Shown here: positions 18,234-25,976 of the stretch, piece by piece
Layout: each line of letters starts with the position of its first letter
How positions within the stretch are numbered: the stretch's first letter is position 1
Assembly (NCBI GenBank): GCA_963668595.1
Contig: OY764876.1
Coordinates: 186,001-250,000 of the forward strand
Origin: GWE2-42-39 sp963668595
Lineage (GTDB): Bacteria > Bacteroidota > Bacteroidia > Bacteroidales > Prolixibacteraceae
Length of the DNA stretch: 64,000 nucleotides
Direction of reading: 5' to 3'
Notes under the pieces: model-generated
Databases searched by the model: none
The model's input: the letters and a program-made list of their open reading frames with translations, nothing else
Told to the model about the DNA's origin: nothing
Translations under genes and position numbers: made by a program

Positions 18234-20036
18234 ATGAATAAAATATATTCAATAGCTTGTCTGTGCATTGGCCTGATAGTATTGTCAGGCTGTAGCGATG
18301 ATTATTTAGACAGGCAGCCCGAAACATCGATTGGAGCATCAAACTTTTTTAAATCAGAAAATGATTTAAAGATGTTCGTTTATACCATGTATAGTTTCCC
18401 TGATTGGTATATCTATACAGAAGATGCTTATGAAACAACTGATAATGGTTCTAATACGGCTCTCTCAGAATTGAAAAATATAATGCTTAGTAGTAATCCT
18501 ACATCAGAGACATTTGGCTCAGGATGGAATTGGGGAACTCTGCGAACCGTGAACTTTTTTCTTGCAAATTATCGGAATAATAAGCTGCCCGAAGAAGTTC
18601 TGGTACATTATGAGGGATTGGCTCGTTTCTTTCGCGCTCGTTTTTATATGAATATGGTTCGTCGCTTTTCCGATGTTCCTTGGTACGATCAGGTAATTGG
18701 AACTTCGGATGAAGATATGTTATATAAAGCTTGTGATCCGCGCGATTTTGTTGTGCAGAAAATCTTTGAAGATTATGAATTTGCAGCGAAAAATGTAAAA
18801 GCAGTTCAGCCGGAAGGAGCGGTAAATAAATGGGTGGTTTTGTCGTATATGTCGCGCGATGCCCTGTATGAAGGAACATTTCGCAAATACCATCCTGAGT
18901 TGAAACTCGAGACTACTTCTGGAATTTATTTGAAGAAAGCCGTTGATGCAGCCCGTGAAATTATTGATAATGGCATGTTTCGAATTTATTCGACCGGGAA
19001 CTTTGATTCTGACTATGGAACCTTGTTTAATAGCACTGATCTTACTTCGAATCCGGAAGTTATTTTTGCCAATATCAGTAAAGATAATGTGAAAAATAGC
19101 GGCTGGTGGAATACTTATATGAACTACGAGATTAGTCCATCGAAAGACTTGGTTCAATGTTATTTGATGAAAGACGGAACCTTTTACTCAGCTCAGAAAG
19201 AATATGATACTAAACTTTTTGTTGATGAGTTTAAAAACCGTGATCCTCGATTGTCCCAAACTTTAGCTTATCCGGGTTGGGTTTATGAGCGTACGGCTAC
19301 ACCTTATGTATATAAGCATAATTTGTATCGCAATTTTAGCGGGTACGAATTAATTAAAGGTTTTCAGAACACTACTGATCAGATTCGAATTAACGATTTA
19401 GATGTGCCTGCTCTGCGTTACGCCGAGGTATTGCTTAATTATGCCGAGGCAAAAGCTGAAATGGGCGAATTAAATCAATCCGATCTGGATTTGTCTGTTA
19501 ATCTGTTACGACAACGGGTAGATATGCCTGATATGAAGATGAATCCATCTGTTGAATCGATTCAGGAGGCTCGTTACCCAGCAGTGAAAAGTTCGGCACA
19601 ATGGAAAGAAATCCTTGAAATAAGAAGAGAACGCAGAGTGGAACTGGCAATGGAAGGTTTTCGCTTCGATGATTTGATGCGCTGGGGTGCTGGTAAATTG
19701 ATAGAAAAACTTCCTCGTGGGAAATACTTTCCGGGACCAGGTAAATATGATATGACAGGAGACGGTATTCCGGATGTAAAATTGTTGCCTGTTAGTGAAG
19801 AAATTCCGGCTGCAGCCAATCGTGAAAAAAATGAACTAGGTGATCTTCTGCTCTATTATCGGATTGGTCCGGCGGGAAGTAATGCAGAGGTTTATATTTC
19901 GGATGGAGACAAAGGGTATGTTGTTTCTGAAACAAACAGAGGCACGTTTGTCGATCCAAAATATTATTACCGGCCCATTCCTAAATCCCAAACCGTTTTA
20001 AATCCCAATTTGACACAAATATTTGGATGGGAATAA
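18234..20036 (+). CDS. SusD/RagB-family surface glycan-binding lipoprotein (PUL B)
   Basis: The start at 18234 (MNKIYSIACLCIGLIVLSGC) gives a textbook lipoprotein signal with lipobox LSGC and a 600-residue protein. An in-frame ATG at 18153 would add 27 residues with no signal character and is rejected. Family marks: DDYLDRQPETSIGASNFF after the cysteine, the TPR-like middle, and the C-terminal block with EIRRERRVELAMEGFRFDD and LMRWGAG. It pairs with the SusC just upstream to bind and pass oligosaccharides into the periplasm. The protein ends in NPNLTQIFGWE, as SusD proteins do. Confidence 0.94.
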   Translation: MNKIYSIACLCIGLIVLSGCSDDYLDRQPETSIGASNFFKSENDLKMFVYTMYSFPDWYIYTEDAYETTDNGSNTALSELKNIMLSSNPTSETFGSGWNWGTLRTVNFFLANYRNNKLPEEVLVHYEGLARFFRARFYMNMVRRFSDVPWYDQVIGTSDEDMLYKACDPRDFVVQKIFEDYEFAAKNVKAVQPEGAVNKWVVLSYMSRDALYEGTFRKYHPELKLETTSGIYLKKAVDAAREIIDNGMFRIYSTGNFDSDYGTLFNSTDLTSNPEVIFANISKDNVKNSGWWNTYMNYEISPSKDLVQCYLMKDGTFYSAQKEYDTKLFVDEFKNRDPRLSQTLAYPGWVYERTATPYVYKHNLYRNFSGYELIKGFQNTTDQIRINDLDVPALRYAEVLLNYAEAKAEMGELNQSDLDLSVNLLRQRVDMPDMKMNPSVESIQEARYPAVKSSAQWKEILEIRRERRVELAMEGFRFDDLMRWGAGKLIEKLPRGKYFPGPGKYDMTGDGIPDVKLLPVSEEIPAAANREKNELGDLLLYYRIGPAGSNAEVYISDGDKGYVVSETNRGTFVDPKYYYRPIPKSQTVLNPNLTQIFGWE

Positions 20037-20053
20037 CTATAAAATGAATCATT

Positions 20054-20821
20054 ATGAGAAATATACGTTTGAAAATATTAGGGCTGTTGATCATTTTTAC
20101 AGCTTGCGAACCAAATTTTAAAGACGAATTTGATTATTCAGATCAAGCAGAGATAAGTAAGTTGCTGGTCGGAAATAGTGAAGGAATGATTTCTTTTGAA
20201 AGAAAGACGTTTGCAGATAAGAACATGGATTCGATTCTTCTGAAAGATCGAACTGCGGACTTTACAAAGTTATTTTTGAGAGTGAATGTTTCAAGAGGTT
20301 GTAAAATTGAGCCGCTAAATAGTGCTCCATCTATGGGAACTTACGGAGATTTTTCCAAAGAATGTACTTATCTCGTGACTTCAGCTTCCGGAAATTCAAA
20401 AAACTGGACCATTGCATTAGGATATTACATTCCTCCAATTGGATGTTTGGCCGATCGTTGGAGCGGATCTGTAAAATGTACGGATGGAATCTGGGGCAGT
20501 TATAGTCCGTCTTCGTGTGTTGGAACAAAATTGGATGATTGCAATAATCTGAAATTAGAATTCAATTTTTGGGATGACAGCGGAGCTCCAGTCGAAATGG
20601 TTCTTTCGCTTGGATCAGTAAATTATGATACTTTTAAAGGAGATGTTACTTTAATGAATGATGTAACAGTTACTTCATGGGGATCAACAATGTCTTTTCA
20701 TAAAGGTGCTGCCGGTACATATAATGCATTAGCCAATACGCTCAATCTGGAAATAGATTTTTCGGGTTATGATTTGCCTGGAGGTGCAACCAAATATAAA
20801 TTTGTTATAAGTCAATTGTAA
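20054..20821 (+). CDS. Small lipoprotein in the SusE/SGBP position (PUL B)
   Basis: A 255-residue protein with a lipoprotein signal (LLIIFTAC, cysteine near residue 18) that starts 17 bases after susD. The N-terminal part (about 20-120) has the pattern of an Ig-like DUF5018-type domain (ISKLLVGNSEGMISF ... ADFTKLFLRVNVSRGCKIEP ... YLVTSASGNSKNWTIALGYY). The C-terminal part (about 125-255) has several cysteines (CLADRWSGSVKC, CVGTKLDDC) and an alternating beta pattern ending in YKFVISQL. Position directly after SusC/SusD suggests a surface glycan-binding protein that presents polymer to the complex. No specific family is recognised with certainty for the C-terminal domain. Confidence 0.7.
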   Translation: MRNIRLKILGLLIIFTACEPNFKDEFDYSDQAEISKLLVGNSEGMISFERKTFADKNMDSILLKDRTADFTKLFLRVNVSRGCKIEPLNSAPSMGTYGDFSKECTYLVTSASGNSKNWTIALGYYIPPIGCLADRWSGSVKCTDGIWGSYSPSSCVGTKLDDCNNLKLEFNFWDDSGAPVEMVLSLGSVNYDTFKGDVTLMNDVTVTSWGSTMSFHKGAAGTYNALANTLNLEIDFSGYDLPGGATKYKFVISQL

Positions 20822-20851
20822 TTACACCAGAACCAACTTAACTTGTTTTTT

Positions 20852-20878
20852 AGATCCGGGATCTTCCCGGATCTTTTC
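20852..20878 (+). terminator. Terminator between the SusCD block and the enzymes of PUL B
   Basis: AGATCCGGG (20852-20860) pairs perfectly with CCCGGATCT (20866-20874) around a 5-base loop, followed by TTTCCTT. Confidence 0.75.
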
Positions 20879-20968
20879 CTTCATAAATACAAGCAAAGAG
20901 TGGTTTACACTAGCTTATAATAGATGCTTTTTATATGTAGTTAATTAGAAATATTTAGTGTAGAGTTG

Positions 20969-21886
20969 ATGAAACAATTCAAATTTTTCATTTGCCTAAT
21001 GCTATTAGTTGCTGCATGCAGTAAAGCTCAATATCCCCAATCGTTAAAAGTGATGAGTTGGAATATTTTGCATGGAGCAAATGATTGTCCAGATGGGCAA
21101 AATATGGTGGTGAAAATTATCCGGGAAATAAACCCTGATGTAGTCTTGATGGTGGAAACATATGGATCGGGCAAAGTGATTGCTGATTCGCTGGGCTATA
21201 ATTTTCATCTGATAGCACCGAAAGGTACCCCTTTAAACGATCCACATATTAATTTATCTATCTTGTCCAGATTCCCGTTTGGTGAACCAATTGATACAGA
21301 ATATCCATTTTATCTCGGGGGCAGGGAGATTCTGGTTCACGGACAAAAAATACGTTTTTTTGCCAACTGGTTTCATTATATACCATGGGATGATGAGCCT
21401 GAAAAGTTGGGAAAAACAACTGAAGAACTTCTTGCCTGGGAAAAATCGGGGAGCAAGTATGAAATGATTCAGAAAGTATTACCTGTAATAGAAAAGTATT
21501 CACAGGAAACAGACTCTTTCCCAATGATTTTGGGAGGAGATTTGAATTCTCCTTCCCATCTTGATTGGGGAATCCAAACCAAATCGGATCATAACGGACT
21601 AGTGGTCCCGTGGTATTCAACAAAAGTATTGGAAGATATTGGCTTGGTTGATTCTTACCGGAAGTTAAATCCAAATCCAGTGACTCATCCCGGTATAACT
21701 TGGGACATGAAAGGGGTGAAAGATGAACATCGAATCGATTATATATTTTACAAAGGAGTTGGACTTACTCCTGTCAAATCAGAAACGTGGATGACTTTTT
21801 TTAATGATTCATTACACATCAATAGTAAAAAGATACAGTATCCATCAGATCATGGAATTGTCGTTACTTCTTTCCAGTTAAACTAA
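20969..21886 (+). CDS. Secreted endonuclease/exonuclease/phosphatase (EEP) family protein 1
   Basis: This 305-residue predicted lipoprotein (LLVAACSKAQ, cysteine near residue 18) has the EEP fold marks: VMSWNILHG (metal-binding Asn), DVVLMVETYG (metal-binding Glu), NLSILSRFP, LGGDLNSPSHLDW (catalytic Asp and Asn), HRIDYIFYKG, and the closing YPSDHGIVVTSF with the catalytic Asp-His pair. The family cleaves phosphodiesters or phosphomonoesters in nucleic acids, inositol lipids, sphingomyelin and, by inference, phosphorylated glycans. The start at 20969 (ATG) follows a TTG one codon earlier. It is followed 21 bases later by a second EEP gene and then a phosphodiesterase-like gene, which is an unusual run of phosphoesterases inside a PUL. 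Confidence 0.88.
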   Translation: MKQFKFFICLMLLVAACSKAQYPQSLKVMSWNILHGANDCPDGQNMVVKIIREINPDVVLMVETYGSGKVIADSLGYNFHLIAPKGTPLNDPHINLSILSRFPFGEPIDTEYPFYLGGREILVHGQKIRFFANWFHYIPWDDEPEKLGKTTEELLAWEKSGSKYEMIQKVLPVIEKYSQETDSFPMILGGDLNSPSHLDWGIQTKSDHNGLVVPWYSTKVLEDIGLVDSYRKLNPNPVTHPGITWDMKGVKDEHRIDYIFYKGVGLTPVKSETWMTFFNDSLHINSKKIQYPSDHGIVVTSFQLN

Positions 21887-21907
21887 ATTAATTTTAAACT
21901 TATTTTC

Positions 21908-22843
21908 ATGAGATATTCAATTTTAATATTGCTTGTAATCTTTTTTGCATGTAACGAGGTTACTGCAGAAAAAGCAGAGGATACGGGAGAAAAAGACCGT
22001 GCAATAAAAATAATGACATTTAATATGTGGCACGGAGGCGATGCAGGAAAACAACCTTTAAATAAAACTATTGAGACTATTGAAAAGTCTGGAGCGGGAA
22101 TTGTTGGGGCACAGGAAACATATGGAACAGCTTCTCCGCGCCCGGATAATTCTGTTGCCATTGCACAACGCTTGGGCTGGGAACAAGTTGATCAGGGTGG
22201 CTATCATGCAATTCTGACAAAATATGAAGTGCTCGAAACATCATCATCCAAGCGAGCATTTAAAATAAAAACCGGTGATAATCAGTTTGTCTGGTTTTTT
22301 AATTGCCATCTCGGATATATTCCTTATCAACCGTATCAACTTGCGGGTATTAAATATGGCGAATATCCGTTTATTTCAAGCGAGCAGGAAGCTATTGAGT
22401 GGGCAAATAAAGCTCGTATGGCTGAAGTGAATGAGATAATTGTGGAGGTGAAAGAGAAGTTAAAGGAGGGATACCCAGTGGTAGTTACCGGAGATTTTAA
22501 TGAACCATCTCATCAAGATTGGACCCAGAGGGCTGCTGATGCTGGTATTTGTAAAATTAAAGTCGAATGGCCATCAACTAAAGCGTTTACAGATTTAGGA
22601 ATGAAAGATGCATTTCGTACATTTCATCCAGATGAAGTAGCTTTTCCTGGTAAAACATGGACGAGTATTGATAGTCCGGGAGAAGTTCATGACCGCATTG
22701 ATTTTATATTTTTTTCAGGAACAAATCTGAAACTAACGAATGTGGAAGTGATTGGCGAAAAAGCAGAAAATGCCAACATTGTTATTCCTAATTATCCATC
22801 GGATCATCGGTCTGTGGTTGCAACTTTTGAGTGGATTAAATAG
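21908..22843 (+). CDS. Secreted EEP family protein 2
   Basis: A 311-residue protein with a lipoprotein-like signal (VIFFAC, cysteine near residue 15). The EEP motifs are complete: IMTFNMWHGG, GIVGAQETYG, VVVTGDFNEPSHQDW, HDRIDFIFFSG and NYPSDHRSVVATFEW. It shares only motif-level likeness with the EEP protein upstream, which suggests two specificities rather than a recent duplication. The segment WFFNCHLGYIPYQPYQ between the metal site and the catalytic Asp is similar in both proteins (NWFHYIPW in the first), hinting at the same type of substrate. The true substrate is unknown. Forty bases separate it from the next gene, so all three phosphoesterases are probably one transcript. Confidence 0.88.
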   Translation: MRYSILILLVIFFACNEVTAEKAEDTGEKDRAIKIMTFNMWHGGDAGKQPLNKTIETIEKSGAGIVGAQETYGTASPRPDNSVAIAQRLGWEQVDQGGYHAILTKYEVLETSSSKRAFKIKTGDNQFVWFFNCHLGYIPYQPYQLAGIKYGEYPFISSEQEAIEWANKARMAEVNEIIVEVKEKLKEGYPVVVTGDFNEPSHQDWTQRAADAGICKIKVEWPSTKAFTDLGMKDAFRTFHPDEVAFPGKTWTSIDSPGEVHDRIDFIFFSGTNLKLTNVEVIGEKAENANIVIPNYPSDHRSVVATFEWIK

Positions 22844-22883
22844 AATTATTTATTTAGAAAAAGACATATAAAAAATATAGAAA

Positions 22884-24119
22884 ATGAGACAGTTGTTTGT
22901 TGTAATATTATGCGTTGTCGTTTGCTTTTCGGTAGGTCAAGTTAATGCAAAAAATAGAAAAACAGTTTTTATCATTGTTGATGGCATCCCGGCTGACGTG
23001 ATTGAGCGGGTTAATACCCCTTCTATTGATGAAATTTCGGCATGTGGCGGCTATACTCGTTCTATTATGGGAGGAGAAATAGATGGCCCAACACAAACAC
23101 CTACCGTATCAGCGGTGTGCTACAATAGTTTGCTTACTGCAACCTGGGCAAATAAACACAATGTGTGGGACAATGATGTAAACAATCCGAACTATCATTA
23201 TTGGAATATTTTTCGCATAGCCGAGTCTCAGAAAAAGGATGTAAAAACAGCAATATTCTCGTCTTGGGTCGATAACCGAACCAAATTGGTTGGTGAAGGA
23301 AAAGCTTCGGCCGGGAATATCAAGATAGATTATGCTTTAGACGGCTTGGAGTTGGATACTAAAACTTATCCGGCCGAAGATCATGCTTTGCATATTCATA
23401 AAATTGATGAACGAATATCGGAGGAAGCGGCAAAATGTATTCGGACAGATGCACCTGATGTAATGTGGGTTTATTTGTGGTTTATGGATTGTGCCGGCCA
23501 TGAGTTTGGAAATAGTCCTTTCTTTGATCAATATACCGAATTAACAGATCATCAGGTGGAGCGCATTTGGGAAGCTGTTAAATACAGAGAAAAGGAGTTT
23601 GACGAAGAATGGATGATTGTTGTTACTACTGATCATGGTCGATCAGCAATTGATGGGAAAGGACATGGTGGACAAACTGAACGCGAACGCACTACATGGA
23701 TTTCAACTAATGTAAAAACCAATCAATACTTTAGAACTGAAAAACCAGCCATTGTTGATATTGTCCCTTCCATTTGCCGATTCATGAATTTTTCTGTTCC
23801 CAAAGAACTTTGTTTTGAGCAGGAAGGCGCTCCGTTTATCGGAAAAATTGATTTGGCAAATGCTCGCGGAAAACAAGAGAATGGCCAGATTTCGCTTGCC
23901 TGGGATAGTTTTTCTAATGAACCAGTAGATATTTTTATTTCTCGAACCAACCTGTTTAAAGAAGGACAAGTTGATAAATGGATAAAAATAGGAACAGTAA
24001 AAGCCTCAGCTGAAAAATTTGTATTTGATGCGGGTGGACAGGATACTCCTTTTGTGAAATTTAGCCTGAGAGGAAAGAATAATACGCTTCCTGTATGGGT
24101 AAATGAAACAGATAATTAA
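22884..24119 (+). CDS. Secreted alkaline-phosphatase-superfamily phosphodiesterase (NPP-like)
   Basis: A 411-residue protein with a signal peptide (cleavage near VNA-KN, residue 20-22). Domain marks of the type I phosphodiesterase/nucleotide pyrophosphatase group: VFIIVDGIPADVIE (first metal Asp), PTQTPTVSAVCYNSLLT with a Thr/Ser nucleophile candidate near residue 72, WVYLWFMDCAGHEFG (Asp and His ligands), VVTTDHGRS (Asp-His) and GKGHGGQ (His). The last 85 residues form a separate beta-rich module (QISLAWDSFSNEPVDIFISR and following) that looks like a fibronectin-type or jelly-roll accessory domain. The likely reaction is cleavage of a phosphodiester or phosphoethanolamine-like group; which one is unknown. 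It is third in a row of phosphoesterases. Confidence 0.85.
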   Translation: MRQLFVVILCVVVCFSVGQVNAKNRKTVFIIVDGIPADVIERVNTPSIDEISACGGYTRSIMGGEIDGPTQTPTVSAVCYNSLLTATWANKHNVWDNDVNNPNYHYWNIFRIAESQKKDVKTAIFSSWVDNRTKLVGEGKASAGNIKIDYALDGLELDTKTYPAEDHALHIHKIDERISEEAAKCIRTDAPDVMWVYLWFMDCAGHEFGNSPFFDQYTELTDHQVERIWEAVKYREKEFDEEWMIVVTTDHGRSAIDGKGHGGQTERERTTWISTNVKTNQYFRTEKPAIVDIVPSICRFMNFSVPKELCFEQEGAPFIGKIDLANARGKQENGQISLAWDSFSNEPVDIFISRTNLFKEGQVDKWIKIGTVKASAEKFVFDAGGQDTPFVKFSLRGKNNTLPVWVNETDN

Positions 24120-24139
24120 AGAATTTTAGTATTGTTGCT

Positions 24140-24182
24140 AATTGCGATAACTCCAACATCTTTTGTTGTATTTGTCGCAATT
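24140..24182 (+). repeat. Inverted repeat upstream of GH20 (24226)
   Basis: AATTGCGA (24140-24147) and TCGCAATT (24175-24182) form a perfect 8 bp stem enclosing a smaller CCAACA/TGTTG pairing. It has no T run and may be a leader or processing structure. Confidence 0.5.
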
Positions 24183-24225
24183 ATTATTCATCTTTACCCT
24201 CATAAACCCAATAAATCATAGACTT

Positions 24226-25833
24226 ATGAATCTGAAAAATCTTGCGACAGCAGTTCTGCTGTGTGTTTTTTTTGCTTGCAAGCAAACTCCTCCTTCCGAA
24301 TATCAAATTATTCCTCAACCGCAGTCGATCATTTATAATAATGGAATGGCCAAATTGAGCGGAAACTTGAATTTGTTTTTTTCTCCGGAATTGAAAAATG
24401 AAGCCGAATTTTTGATCAACTATTTCGTAACTGAAACTGGAATCAACATTGCAACAATTAAGAATGAAAACGATGCAGACATTTTGCTAAGCATTAATTC
24501 TTCTGAAAAAAATGAGAGAGAAGGAAGCTATCAGCTCTGTGTAAGCCCAACGAAGATTAAAATAACAGCCAATAACAAACCCGGAATTTTTTACGGGATA
24601 CAATCTTTGCGTCAGATTCTTCAGAAAACGGAGCATGGCTATCAAATTCAATGCGGAACCATTACTGATTCTCCTGCATTTGTATGGCGATCATTTATGC
24701 TTGATGAGGGGCGTCATTTCAAAGGCAAAGAGGTAGTGAAAAAATTGCTTGATGAGATGACTCTATTAAAAATGAATGTCTTTCACTGGCATCTTACCGA
24801 AGATCAGGGATGGCGAATTGAAATTAAGAAGTATCCTCGTTTAACCGAAATTGGCTCAAAACGAGATTCAACAGAGGTCGATAATTTTGGCAGTAATCGT
24901 TTCGATGGGAAACCTCACAGTGGTTTTTATACACAGGATGAGATTCGCGAAATTGTCGCTTATGCTGCCGATAGACATATTTTGATTGTTCCAGAAATTG
25001 AAATGCCCGGACATTCGAGTGCTGCTATTGCTTCGTATTCTTGGCTGGGGACAAGTGGAAAAGAAATTAAGGTTCCCTGTAAATTCGGGGTTCAATATGA
25101 TATTTATAATGTTGCTGATCCTAAAGTGCTGAATTTCTTTAATGATGTATTCGACGAAGTTATTAGCTTGTTCCCTTCTCCTGTTGTGCATATTGGTGGA
25201 GATGAGCCTCGCTACGATCAATGGAATGCCTCGCCACAAATAAAATCATATATGAAAGACAACGGACTAAATACTTCGGCTGAATTACTGGTGTTTTTCA
25301 CTAATAATATTTCGGAAATGCTTAAGAATAAAGGGAAGAGAATGATGGGATGGAACGATATTACGGGTGATAAATTGCACGAATATCAATCAGATAGTGA
25401 TACCAGGGAAGTAGCACAGAAACTGGCAGAAGGTACAATTGTCCAGTTTTGGAAAGGTGATTCTGCTCTGATTAAAAAAACTATCAAGCAAGGCTATGAG
25501 ATCGTTAACTCATATCATGAATTTACCTACCTTGACTATAATTATGAATCAATTTCACTGTCAAAAGCTTATTCATTTAATCCTATTCCTGCAGGACTTT
25601 CACCAGAAATGGAAGCAAAAGTATTAGGGATGGGCTGCCAGATGTGGGGTGAATTTATTCCGACAGTGGAAAAAATGAATCAACAGGTTTTTCCACGCCT
25701 GGCTGCTTATGCTGAGTGTGCATGGACCCAGAATGATCAGAAAAATTATGACCGGTTTATGCTAGCTTTGCCAGCACTGCTTGAACGCTGGAAATCTGGA
25801 GGTATCATTGCGGGTATGGTTAGTTCCAATTAG
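24226..25833 (+). CDS. GH20 beta-N-acetylhexosaminidase lipoprotein (PUL B)
   Basis: A 535-residue exo-enzyme that should remove terminal beta-GlcNAc or beta-GalNAc by substrate-assisted catalysis. The start at 24226 gives MNLKNLATAVLLCVFFAC, a lipoprotein-like signal; an in-frame TTG at 24163 is rejected. Domains: GH20b N-terminal domain (about residues 25-150) and a catalytic TIM barrel (about 155-510). Active-site marks are FMLDEGRHFKG, NVFHWHLTEDQGWRIEIK, EIEMPGHS, and VHIGGDEPRYDQW, where Asp 326 and Glu 327 are the catalytic pair, plus the aromatic pocket QMWGEFIP. It begins a group of three glycosidases behind the phosphoesterases. Confidence 0.95.
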   Translation: MNLKNLATAVLLCVFFACKQTPPSEYQIIPQPQSIIYNNGMAKLSGNLNLFFSPELKNEAEFLINYFVTETGINIATIKNENDADILLSINSSEKNEREGSYQLCVSPTKIKITANNKPGIFYGIQSLRQILQKTEHGYQIQCGTITDSPAFVWRSFMLDEGRHFKGKEVVKKLLDEMTLLKMNVFHWHLTEDQGWRIEIKKYPRLTEIGSKRDSTEVDNFGSNRFDGKPHSGFYTQDEIREIVAYAADRHILIVPEIEMPGHSSAAIASYSWLGTSGKEIKVPCKFGVQYDIYNVADPKVLNFFNDVFDEVISLFPSPVVHIGGDEPRYDQWNASPQIKSYMKDNGLNTSAELLVFFTNNISEMLKNKGKRMMGWNDITGDKLHEYQSDSDTREVAQKLAEGTIVQFWKGDSALIKKTIKQGYEIVNSYHEFTYLDYNYESISLSKAYSFNPIPAGLSPEMEAKVLGMGCQMWGEFIPTVEKMNQQVFPRLAAYAECAWTQNDQKNYDRFMLALPALLERWKSGGIIAGMVSSN

Positions 25834-25976
25834 ACTCATGACTCCATATTAGAGTTGAATTTCATTATCGTCTTTCTTGGTAAATGGGGACGCAATTTTT
25901 TCGATTATTCGTCGATTATCTTGCTGTTCATTATTTTAGCAATGAGAGCTGTGTCCTAAATTTAAAGTATCTAATA

